Source of the DNA: Burkholderiales bacterium
GTDB taxonomy: Bacteria > Pseudomonadota > Gammaproteobacteria > Burkholderiales > Burkholderiaceae_C
DNA length: 8,161 bases
NCBI GenBank assembly: GCA_028869035.1
Contig: JAGWTL010000119.1
Location: 1 to 8,161, forward strand
Direction of reading: 5' to 3'
Part shown: in pieces, positions 1 through 5,552 of the stretch
Layout: the number at the start of each line of letters is the position of its first letter
Position numbering within the stretch: position 1 is the stretch's first letter
Position numbers and translations under genes: made by a program
The notes under the pieces: model-generated
Databases searched by the model: none
What the model was told of the DNA's origin: nothing
The model's input: only the letters and a program-made list of their open reading frames with translations

Positions 1-492
1 CAGACCGAGCGCGGTTTTCGCCAGTACCTCAAGCGCGCGCTCAAGGAAGGCTGCACGCCCATGGAGGTCATCGACGCCCTGCTCATGGCCTTTCCCACCC
101 TGGGCCTCACCAAGATTGTCTGGGCCACCGACATCATCCTCGCCATGAAGCTGCCGGGTTTCGCGCCCGAGGCCCTGCGCGGCGCCGCACCCCAGTGGCA
201 CGACATCATGGCGAGCACCGACCTGAACGAGGGTGAGGTGAAACGCATGGACTGCGAAGGCCGCGGCCTTTTCGTCTACCGCGAGGGCACGGCGTACAAG
301 GTCTACGACAGCATCTGCCCGCACCAGAGCACCGACATCCCGCAGCTCGCGCTGCAGGGCCTCACGCTGACCTGTCCCAAGCACGAATGGGCCTTCGACG
401 TGAAGAGCGGCGCCTGCATCAGGAAGGGCAAGACGCCGCTGACGGCCATCGAATCGAAGGTGGAAAACGGCCGCCTGATGGCGCGCTGGTAG
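1..492 (+). CDS. CMD/AhpD-like protein with C-terminal Rieske [2Fe-2S] domain, 5' end outside window
   Basis: The reading frame is open from base 1, so the true start lies upstream; an internal ATG at 61 sits inside a conserved segment and is not the likely start. The 163 visible residues have two parts. Residues 1 to about 50 resemble the C-terminal helices of carboxymuconolactone decarboxylase/AhpD-fold proteins (KRALKEG, then MEVIDALLMAFPTLGL). Residues about 75-163 form a ferredoxin-type Rieske domain with the two cluster-binding motifs C106-P-H108 and C125-P-K-H128, 16 residues apart, which should ligate a [2Fe-2S] cluster through two Cys and two His. Such domains pass electrons to oxygenases or reductases. 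It is soluble, with no signal or membrane segment visible here. The substrate cannot be told. The regulator gene follows 88 bases downstream on the same strand and may control or be co-transcribed with it. The Rieske call is firm; the CMD call is moderate because the CMD catalytic region is outside the window. Confidence 0.85.
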   Translation, partial: QTERGFRQYLKRALKEGCTPMEVIDALLMAFPTLGLTKIVWATDIILAMKLPGFAPEALRGAAPQWHDIMASTDLNEGEVKRMDCEGRGLFVYREGTAYKVYDSICPHQSTDIPQLALQGLTLTCPKHEWAFDVKSGACIRKGKTPLTAIESKVENGRLMARW

Positions 493-510
493 CGCGAACG
501 CAGCGCCGGA

Positions 511-526
511 CTAGGGAGAACCCTAG
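511..526. promoter_or_regulatory. Perfect inverted repeat CTAGGG-AGAA-CCCTAG, possible operator
   Basis: A perfect 6-bp dyad with a 4-base centre lies 18 bases after the Rieske gene stop and 54 bases before the chosen regulator start. No T-tract follows, so it does not look like an intrinsic terminator. Its position fits an operator for the regulator gene, possibly autoregulatory, or a short RNA hairpin. The binding protein cannot be named from sequence. Confidence 0.4.
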
Positions 527-580
527 GCGCCCGGCCAGAGGATCCGCACAGCGATGCACTTTCGGCCAAAGGCTGGCATG

Positions 581-1738
581 ATGGACGCACACTCCGACAG
601 GCAGCCATCCACCGCCATGCATGCCACACCGTCCACCCCGCCCGTCTCGCGCCTGGCGCGCATCGCGCAAGCCCGCCACCTGGTCATGCAGGAGTCATCG
701 TCCCTGGCCGCCGGCCTGGTGGAACCCTGGATCGCGCAGAGCTGGCAGCGCTGCCTGAGCCGCGGCCTGCGCCCGCAGGACCCGGTGAGCTTTGAGGCCG
801 TGAGCACCTCGGTCATGCGCCAGGCCTCGGAAGCCAACCACACGCTCATGCAGGCCGCGCGCCCCGTCCTCAAGCAGCTCGGCGGCGCCCTGGCCGACAC
901 ACGCTACTTCGCCATCCTCACCAACCACAACGGCGTGGTGATCGACACCGACGGCCCCATCGACCGCAGCGACCGGCGCGCCTCGCTCATCACCCGTGTG
1001 GGCGTGGACCTGTCAGAAAACAGCGTGGGCACCACGGCCATCGGCGCCGCGCTGCGCGAGCTGCAGCCCGTGTGGCTGCACCGGGGTGAACATTTCTACC
1101 AGGACACCTCGGTCTACAGCTGCGCCGGTGCGCCCCTGTTCGGGCACGACGGCCGCTGCGTCGGCATGCTCGACCTCACCGGTGTGGAAGCCGCCGAACG
1201 CCCCGAACTGCGCCACCTGGCCACACACGCCGCGCGCCGCATTGAAAACGCCCTGCTGCTGCTGCGCCCGCACCGTCTGCTGCTGCGCCTGAACTGGCCC
1301 GGCATGCCCCTGGGCGACGACGCCGACGGCCTGCTCACCCTGGACGCCGACGGCCGCGTCTGCGCCGCCAACCGCGCCGCACGCCAGCTGCTGCCCACGC
1401 TCAACACCCAGGGCATGGAATTGCACGGTCGCGACCTCTTTGCCCTGCCCTGGGAAATGCTGTTCGACGCTGCGCGCAAGGGCGGCGCCATCGAAATCCC
1501 GCTGTGGTCCGGTCTGCGCCTGCAGGCGCAGACCAGTCTGGCCAACCGGGGCCAGCACGCCACACCCGGACCAGCCCCGCAAGGCGTATCGACCGCCTCC
1601 ATGCGCCCGCTCAGGGAAGTGGAAACGGATCTGATCCGCAAGGCCGTGGAAGAAGCCCGCGGCAACGTGGCCCTGGCTGCGCGCAACCTGGGCATCAGCC
1701 GCGCCACGGTCTACCGCAAGCTTGGCCAGCACGGCTGA
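581..1738 (+). CDS. AcoR-like GAF/PAS-like/Fis-HTH transcriptional regulator lacking the AAA+ domain
   Basis: Predicted cytoplasmic DNA-binding regulator of 385 aa. Residues about 20-80 resemble the N-terminal region of AcoR-type regulators (IAQSWQRCLSRGLRP). Residues about 85-225 form a GAF-type sensor (NHNGVVIDTDGPID, GVDLSENSVGTTAIG, CAGAPLFGHDGRCVGMLDLTG). Residues about 245-320 look PAS-like (LLTLDADGRVCAANRAARQLL). Residues 343-383 are a Fis-type helix-turn-helix (NVALAARNLGISRATVYRKL). In AcoR-family bacterial enhancer-binding proteins a sigma-54 AAA+ ATPase of roughly 230 residues separates sensor and HTH. Here only about 20 residues of Ala/Pro/Gly-rich linker are present, with no Walker A and no GAFTGA motif. 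It therefore probably acts without sigma-54 remodelling, by binding DNA directly. Start choice: ATG 581 has AAAGG at 568-572, 8 bases upstream. ATG 554 (AGAGGA 11 bases upstream), 578 and 617 are alternatives. The ligand is unknown. Confidence 0.85.
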   Translation: MDAHSDRQPSTAMHATPSTPPVSRLARIAQARHLVMQESSSLAAGLVEPWIAQSWQRCLSRGLRPQDPVSFEAVSTSVMRQASEANHTLMQAARPVLKQLGGALADTRYFAILTNHNGVVIDTDGPIDRSDRRASLITRVGVDLSENSVGTTAIGAALRELQPVWLHRGEHFYQDTSVYSCAGAPLFGHDGRCVGMLDLTGVEAAERPELRHLATHAARRIENALLLLRPHRLLLRLNWPGMPLGDDADGLLTLDADGRVCAANRAARQLLPTLNTQGMELHGRDLFALPWEMLFDAARKGGAIEIPLWSGLRLQAQTSLANRGQHATPGPAPQGVSTASMRPLREVETDLIRKAVEEARGNVALAARNLGISRATVYRKLGQHG

Positions 1739-2003
1739 GCCTTGGGGGCCGGCGTCCGCCCTGGCGGACAATCGCAGACCCGGGAAGGTCTGAACACGTC
1801 ATAAGACCGCCGCGTGCGGTCCGAAGCGCAAGTCCGACGCAACGCACGACACCGGATCGCACCAGCCCGGCGTCTGCATCCACGGCCATGGACGCCTTCA
1901 TGCCCAAGTGCCATTGCCTGCCCTTCCTGGTCTGGTGCGTCTCGGGGTCGCGCTCGCCCCGAGGGGCTATTCACACACCGTAAACAGAGCACTCTTCCTG
2001 TCT
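1739..2003. other. Gene-free convergent spacer with short hairpins
   Basis: This 265-base stretch lies between the convergent ends of the regulator and psd. I see no credible gene: the open frames crossing it have no family resemblance or ribosome site. It contains perfect short inverted repeats: GTCCGCC/GGCGGAC at 1754-1769, CAGACC/GGTCTG at 1775-1792, GACCGC/GCGGTC at 1805-1821, and CTCGGGG/CCCCGAG at 1941-1963. None is followed by a T-run on either strand, so they are not canonical intrinsic terminators, although one or more may still aid termination of the two converging genes. Confidence 0.6.
1941..1963. terminator. 7-bp GC-rich hairpin downstream of psd, possible terminator
   Basis: The arms CTCGGGG (1941-1947) and CCCCGAG (1957-1963) are perfectly complementary around a 9-base loop. 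The hairpin lies about 40 bases past the psd stop on the minus strand. No T-tract follows in either direction, so a role in factor-dependent termination or 3'-end protection is only a guess. Confidence 0.25.
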
Positions 2004-2882
2004 TCAGATCAGACCGGAACTGCTCACCTCCAGCAAGGCCTGCCCCGCCCTCACTTCCGTCCCTGTCTCGATCCCCGCCGCCAGCCTCAGCCCCTTCGGG
2101 GCCAGCACCACGATGGTCGAGCCATGCTCGAACCAGCCCATCTCCTGGCCCTTGCTCAGAATCGCCTCGCAAGACACCACCTGCATCCCCTGGTAGTCAT
2201 GATGCAACTGCAGGTCCAGAAAATGCAGGCGCACACTGGCCACCAGGATGGCGCCCACGGGGACGATGGTGAGCGGCTGGCCTGAAGGCAGATCGGTCTC
2301 GATCACGGCACGCTCGTTGCGGCAGTAAAGCCCAGGCACGCGCTTGAGCGCGATGGGGTTGACGTTCCACATGTCGCCCTGGATGTGCGTGACGCGCCGC
2401 ACCGTGCAGTCGCCCGGGGCGTGGAAGCGGTGGTACATGCTGGCGCGCAGGCGCAGGGTGACGTAGGCGCCGCCCTGGTGCTTCGCCGCCAGCTCGGCGC
2501 TGCCCAGCAGCGCGGTGAGGCTGTAGGGCATGCCCTTGATCTGCAGCAGCTCGTCGCCCTCGATGACACCGCAGGCGCCGACGATGCCATCGCTGGGGCT
2601 GCAGACCACCTGCGGGTCGGCATCAAAAGGCCGCGCGCCGTCCTTGAGTTCGCGCACAAAACAATCGTGCAGGCTGTCGAAGGTCTGTTTCTTGGCGTCG
2701 CGCAGGTCCAGATCGGCAAAGAACCTGAAGGCAGCGATGGACAGGCTGCGCACCAGCGGGCTGCGCACCTTGCTGAAACGGCCCATGAAGCGCGTGAGCG
2801 CCACACGGGGCAGGCGGTTGGTAAGCAGGAAGTTCAGGCCTTCCTGTTGCAGAAGACGGTCACGGAATATTTTGAATGTCAT
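2004..2882 (-). CDS. psd: Phosphatidylserine decarboxylase proenzyme
   Basis: Converts phosphatidylserine to phosphatidylethanolamine at the cytoplasmic membrane, the last step of PE synthesis. The 292-aa protein has the bacterial type-I architecture and self-cleaves into a large beta chain and small pyruvoyl alpha chain. Visible signatures are the N-terminal segment FFADLDLRDAKKQTFDSLHDCF, shown here by its start and end (F54-F75); Asp98 in CSPSDGIV; His154 in YHRFHAPGDCTV; and the cleavage site G254-S255-T256 in FEHGSTIVVLAPKG. Asp98, His154 and Ser255 align with the known Asp/His/Ser autocleavage triad of the E. coli enzyme (Asp90, His147, Ser254). The residue before GST is His rather than the common Leu of LGST. 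The ATG at 2882 gives a full-length protein; no strong Shine-Dalgarno is seen upstream. It is transcribed divergently from the aminotransferase across a 64-base, AT-richer spacer. Confidence 0.95.
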   Translation of the reverse strand: MTFKIFRDRLLQQEGLNFLLTNRLPRVALTRFMGRFSKVRSPLVRSLSIAAFRFFADLDLRDAKKQTFDSLHDCFVRELKDGARPFDADPQVVCSPSDGIVGACGVIEGDELLQIKGMPYSLTALLGSAELAAKHQGGAYVTLRLRASMYHRFHAPGDCTVRRVTHIQGDMWNVNPIALKRVPGLYCRNERAVIETDLPSGQPLTIVPVGAILVASVRLHFLDLQLHHDYQGMQVVSCEAILSKGQEMGWFEHGSTIVVLAPKGLRLAAGIETGTEVRAGQALLEVSSSGLI

Positions 2883-2886
2883 GGTG

Positions 2887-2920
2887 TTTTCACAAGGCTG
2901 TCAAATCAGTTGAATACAAA
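2887..2920 (+). promoter_or_regulatory. Candidate Pho box and -10 element upstream of the aminotransferase
   Basis: TTTTCAC-AAGG-CTGTCAA (2887-2904) matches the PhoB consensus CTGTCAY-N4-CTGTCAY at 11 of 14 repeat positions. TACAAA at 2915-2920 matches TATAAT at 4 of 6 and begins 10 bases after the box, which is the usual PhoB-promoter arrangement where the box replaces the -35. Transcription would start near 2927, leaving a leader of about 20 bases that includes GGA at 2938-2940 before the ATG at 2947. This is a by-eye match and unproven. Confidence 0.4.
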
Positions 2921-2946
2921 GAGCCATCGTTTATCACGGAACTGTC

Positions 2947-4596
2947 ATGGCTTACGAACTTGTCTGGATCGCCGGCGCCATCGGCGCCACACTGCCCGCC
3001 CTCAAGCGCCGCCTGGAACTCTCGCGCGCCAAGCACCCATCCCTGGCCGGGCATTCGCGCATGGCCAAGCGTCTGGCACGCTGGATCCCCGGTTACGCCT
3101 ACGACGAGGCCGCCTTCTTTGCCTGCGATGCTGCACCAGATGATGTGGTGCAAGCGCGCCGCGCGGGTTTCTTTGCGCTGGCCGGCCGGCTGCAGGGCAA
3201 GGCACCCTTGTCGATCGCGCTGACCCAGGAAGCCCGCGAAGGCTTGCCGGACCTGCGTTTCACCGGCGCCTACCGCGTGCCCTACCAGTTCAGCCCATAC
3301 CTGCGCCAGCACCTGCAGGTGGGCGGCTTTGTGCAGGCCAGCGAAGGCGTGAGCGTGACGGACATCGATGGCAACCGCTACGTCGATCTCACCGGCTCCT
3401 ATGGCGTCAACGTCATGGGCATGGATTTCTACAAGTCCTGCATCGCGGCAGGCGCGCGCATTGCCCAGGACCTGGGCCCCGTGCTCGGCGCCTACCACCC
3501 CTGCGTGGCCGACAACGTGGCGCGATTGCAGCAGATCAGCGGCCTGGACGCCGTGTCCTTCCACATGAGCGGCACCGAGGCCGTGATGCAGGCCGTGCGC
3601 CTGGCGCGCTACCACACGGGCAAGCGCCACCTGGTGCGTTTCTGCGGCGCCTACCACGGCTGGTGGGAAGACGTGCAGCCCGGCCCGGGCAACCCCCTGC
3701 CCCCGCGCGAGACCTACACCCTGCGCGACATGCACGAGGCCAGCCTCAAGGTGCTGCGCACGCGCCGCGACATCGCCTGCGTGCTGATCAATCCGCTGCA
3801 GGCCCTGCACCCCAACAAGAACGCACCGGGCGACTCCACGCTGCTGGACAGCAGCCGCAGCGCGGGCTATGACCGTGCGGCCTACACACGCTGGCTGCAG
3901 CAGGTGCGCGAGGTCTGCACCGAACGCGGCATCGTGTTGATCTTCGACGAGGTGTTTCTGGGTTTCCGCCTGGCAGCAGCCGGCGCGCAGGAATACTTCG
4001 GCGTCAAGGCCGATCTGGTCACCTACGGCAAGACGCTGGGCGGCGGCCTGCCCGTGGGCGTGGTCTGCGGCAAAAAGGAGCTGATGCAGCGCTTCCGCGA
4101 GGACAGGCCGGCCGACATCTGCTTCGCGCGCGGCACCTTCAACGCCCACCCCTATGTGATGGGCGCGATGAACGAGTTCCTGCGCCGGCTGGAAACGCCC
4201 GAAATCAGCGGGCTCTACCGCGACCTGGACGCCACCTGGGACACGCGGCGCGAGCGCTTCAACGCCCGCATGCGCGCCGAGGACCTGCCGCTGGCAGCGG
4301 CGAACATGAGCAGCGTCTGGACGCTGAGCTATACGCGCCCCTCGCGCTACAACTGGATGCTGCAGTACTACCTGCGCGATCATGGCCTGGCCCTGAGCTG
4401 GGTGGGCACGGGCCGCTTCATCTTCAGCCTGAACTTCACGGACGCCGACTTCGAAGACATGCTGGAGCGTTGTGTGCAGGCCGGCCTGCAGATGCAGCGC
4501 GACGGCTGGTGGTGGCAGGCGCCGGGTCTGACGAACAAGTCCATCAAGCGCGGGCTGCTGCGGGAGCTGCTGGGACAGCTCGTCAAGCACCGGTGA
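2947..4596 (+). CDS. Class-III PLP aminotransferase, glutamate-1-semialdehyde-aminomutase-like, with N-terminal extension
   Basis: Fold-type I PLP enzyme of 549 aa. Landmarks of the class-III/GSA group: DIDGNRYVDLTGSYGVNVMG (139-158), phosphate-binding HMSGTEAVMQAVRLAR (206-221) with G209-T210-E211, cofactor-stacking AYHGWW (235-240), PLP-binding Asp334 in FDEVFLGFR, and Schiff-base lysine Lys362 in TYGKTLGGGLPVG. All key residues are present, so it should be active. Residues 1 to about 105 form an extension without a recognised domain; typical HemL is about 430 aa, so this is unlikely to be the haem-pathway enzyme. The SGTEAV and NPLQALHPN segments recall aminotransferase domains of polyketide/lipopeptide assembly lines that aminate acyl chains. 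It acts in the cytoplasm; the substrate is unknown. The ATG at 2947 has GGA six bases upstream. It is divergent from psd, and a Pho-box-like site precedes it. A role in amino-lipid or headgroup metabolism is inference from neighbours. Confidence 0.9.
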   Translation: MAYELVWIAGAIGATLPALKRRLELSRAKHPSLAGHSRMAKRLARWIPGYAYDEAAFFACDAAPDDVVQARRAGFFALAGRLQGKAPLSIALTQEAREGLPDLRFTGAYRVPYQFSPYLRQHLQVGGFVQASEGVSVTDIDGNRYVDLTGSYGVNVMGMDFYKSCIAAGARIAQDLGPVLGAYHPCVADNVARLQQISGLDAVSFHMSGTEAVMQAVRLARYHTGKRHLVRFCGAYHGWWEDVQPGPGNPLPPRETYTLRDMHEASLKVLRTRRDIACVLINPLQALHPNKNAPGDSTLLDSSRSAGYDRAAYTRWLQQVREVCTERGIVLIFDEVFLGFRLAAAGAQEYFGVKADLVTYGKTLGGGLPVGVVCGKKELMQRFREDRPADICFARGTFNAHPYVMGAMNEFLRRLETPEISGLYRDLDATWDTRRERFNARMRAEDLPLAAANMSSVWTLSYTRPSRYNWMLQYYLRDHGLALSWVGTGRFIFSLNFTDADFEDMLERCVQAGLQMQRDGWWWQAPGLTNKSIKRGLLRELLGQLVKHR

Positions 4597-4609
4597 AGCC
4601 CCTGGTGCA

Positions 4610-4720
4610 CCGTTCACCCTGAGCCTGCCTGTCCTGAGCTTGTCGAAGGGTCGAAGGGCTCACGCGCCAGGGCTTCGACAAGCTCAGTCCGAACGGCACT
4701 TTCCTCAGGGCGAACGGATG
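4610..4720. repeat. Nested REP-like palindromic element (copy 1)
   Basis: Perfect 15-bp arms CTGAGCTTGTCGAAG (4634-4648) and CTTCGACAAGCTCAG (4673-4687) enclose a 24-base loop. A second pair encloses them: CCGTTCACCCTGAG (4610-4623) and CTCAGGGCGAACGG (4704-4717), complementary except for one position. CCGTTC (4610-4615) also pairs with GAACGG (4691-4696). The right end, CTCAGGGCGAACGGATG (4704-4720), recurs at 8115-8131 with one change, which identifies it as a dispersed element. It lies between the convergent aminotransferase and DUF962-like genes, where a bidirectional terminator or transcript-end stabiliser is plausible. It encodes nothing. Confidence 0.8.
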
Positions 4721-4725
4721 GGAAT

Positions 4726-5373
4726 TCAGGTCTGCTGGCGGGCCAGTTCGGCCTCATGCGCAAGACGCTCTTCGTTCAGATGCTCGGGGGCCGCGATCAG
4801 CTCGCCTCGCAGCAGGTACAGCGGCGCCTTCCAGTAAAGCAGGATGTCGTGGAAAGGGTCGGTGACGATCTTGGTGGCCCAGACGACGCCGGTCTGCAGG
4901 TTCTGCTGCCAGAACAGTTGCAGCACGCGGAAGACCAGGCCACCCACGCCCAGCCAGAGCCAGAGCCAGCCCACGTTGAGCACGAAGCCGCTGGGTTGGG
5001 TGTGCGGCTCCAGCCAGCCGAAGAAACCGGGCTGCAGCCACAGCGCCACGGGCAGGCCGGCCCAGACGGCCATGAGCACCACCTTGCGCTGCAGGTTGTA
5101 GCCCACCTTGATCTCTTCCTTGTACGCGTGCGTGGCGTGGTTCACCTCGTCATAGCCCTTGGGCTCGAAGAAGAAGTGGCCGGACTGGCGCGAGACCATG
5201 GAAATCAACCAGGCGATGAGCGCGGCCACCGGCGGCTGGATGAAGAGGAAGGCATAGGCCACGAGGAAGGAGATGGCGCTCAACAGGTGCAGGGACTGGT
5301 TGATGCGGCTGTGATGGTAGTAGCGGTGGTCGTCCCAGCGCTGGACCTTCAGGGCTTGCAGGAATTGGCTCAC
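4726..5373 (-). CDS. His-rich multi-pass membrane protein, DUF962/Mpo1-like
   Basis: Predicted inner-membrane protein of 215 aa. The start is GTG at 5373, because AAGGAG (5384-5379 on the minus strand) lies 5 bases upstream; the frame runs on to an ATG at 5508, but that stretch is low-complexity and covers the promoter region. Hydrophobic segments lie at about 30-45, 47-60, 97-113 and 131-154. Conserved-looking polar clusters flank them: DDHRYYHH (14-21), N25-x3-H29, SGHFFFE (64-70), NHATH (78-82) and DPFHD (172-176). The N-x3-H followed by Q-x-GH-x3-E resembles the DUF962/Mpo1 family, whose yeast member Mpo1 is an iron-dependent dioxygenase acting on 2-hydroxy fatty acids. The match is by eye and imperfect: the spacing in the GH motif is one residue longer than I expect. 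Another membrane fatty-acid-modifying enzyme is possible. It is divergent from the glycosyltransferase, with a near-consensus Pho box upstream. Confidence 0.65.
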   Translation of the reverse strand: MSQFLQALKVQRWDDHRYYHHSRINQSLHLLSAISFLVAYAFLFIQPPVAALIAWLISMVSRQSGHFFFEPKGYDEVNHATHAYKEEIKVGYNLQRKVVLMAVWAGLPVALWLQPGFFGWLEPHTQPSGFVLNVGWLWLWLGVGGLVFRVLQLFWQQNLQTGVVWATKIVTDPFHDILLYWKAPLYLLRGELIAAPEHLNEERLAHEAELARQQT

Positions 5374-5378
5374 GGAGG

Positions 5379-5384
5379 CTCCTT
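5379..5384 (-). promoter_or_regulatory. Shine-Dalgarno AAGGAG setting a GTG start
   Basis: On the minus strand AAGGAG is followed by CCTCC and then GTG at 5373. This is the best ribosome-binding site in the window and decides the start of the DUF962-like gene against the upstream ATG at 5508. Confidence 0.75.
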
Positions 5385-5442
5385 GTTTCGAAGATGCTGG
5401 GCGCGGAGAGGCCACGCCCTGGGCGCATGCTCGGCCCGCTTC

Positions 5443-5460
5443 ATGAAAGGTCGATGACAG
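5443..5460 (-). promoter_or_regulatory. Candidate Pho box facing the DUF962-like gene
   Basis: Read on the minus strand, CTGTCAT-CGAC-CTTTCAT matches the PhoB consensus of two CTGTCAT repeats with 4-base spacing at 13 of 14 repeat positions. It lies about 70 bases upstream of the GTG start at 5373. The hexamer ten bases after it (GAGCAT) is a weak -10. Confidence 0.55.
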
Positions 5461-5468
5461 CGCGTGCC

Positions 5469-5486
5469 CTGTCATCAAAAATTCAT
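5469..5486 (+). promoter_or_regulatory. Candidate Pho box facing the glycosyltransferase
   Basis: CTGTCAT-CAAA-AATTCAT has one perfect repeat and one 4-of-7 repeat, with an A-rich 4-base spacer as in known Pho boxes. Its first half-site forms an inverted repeat with the minus-strand box: GATGACAG (5453-5460) and CTGTCATC (5469-5476), 8 bases apart. It lies 66 bases upstream of the glycosyltransferase ATG. Confidence 0.45.
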
Positions 5487-5512
5487 GCGCACCAAGGACA
5501 CGGGGCACAGCG

Positions 5513-5530
5513 CTGTCACAGAGCTGAGAT
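5513..5530 (+). promoter_or_regulatory. Second candidate Pho box proximal to the glycosyltransferase
   Basis: CTGTCAC-AGAG-CTGAGAT matches the consensus at 12 of 14 repeat positions if C is allowed in the seventh place. It ends 22 bases before the ATG at 5553. A -10 ten bases downstream would be CAAGAT (5541-5546, 3 of 6 matches), which would make the transcript nearly leaderless. It may instead be an auxiliary PhoB site. Confidence 0.4.
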
Positions 5531-5552
5531 ATGCGCGCGCCAAGATGGCGGC

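Noticed and set aside
1754..1963. Canonical intrinsic terminators
   Set aside because: The hairpins have no following T-run on either strand.
1814..2285. Plus-strand open frames of 125-152 residues crossing the spacer into psd
   Set aside because: No ribosome-binding site, Pro/Arg/Ser-rich composition, and most of their length is antisense to psd.
2890..4617. 575-residue open frame on the minus strand
   Set aside because: It is exactly antisense to the aminotransferase, has Ala/Val/Gln/His-rich composition and no motif, and is explained by high third-position GC.
5374..5508. N-terminal extension of the DUF962-like protein from ATG 5508
   Set aside because: A clear AAGGAG precedes the GTG at 5373, and the extension covers the promoter spacer with no conserved-looking sequence.
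5394..5552. N-terminal extension of the glycosyltransferase from ATG 5394
   Set aside because: The GT4 domain begins about 20 residues after the ATG at 5553; the extension is low-complexity and overlaps the Pho-box-like sites.
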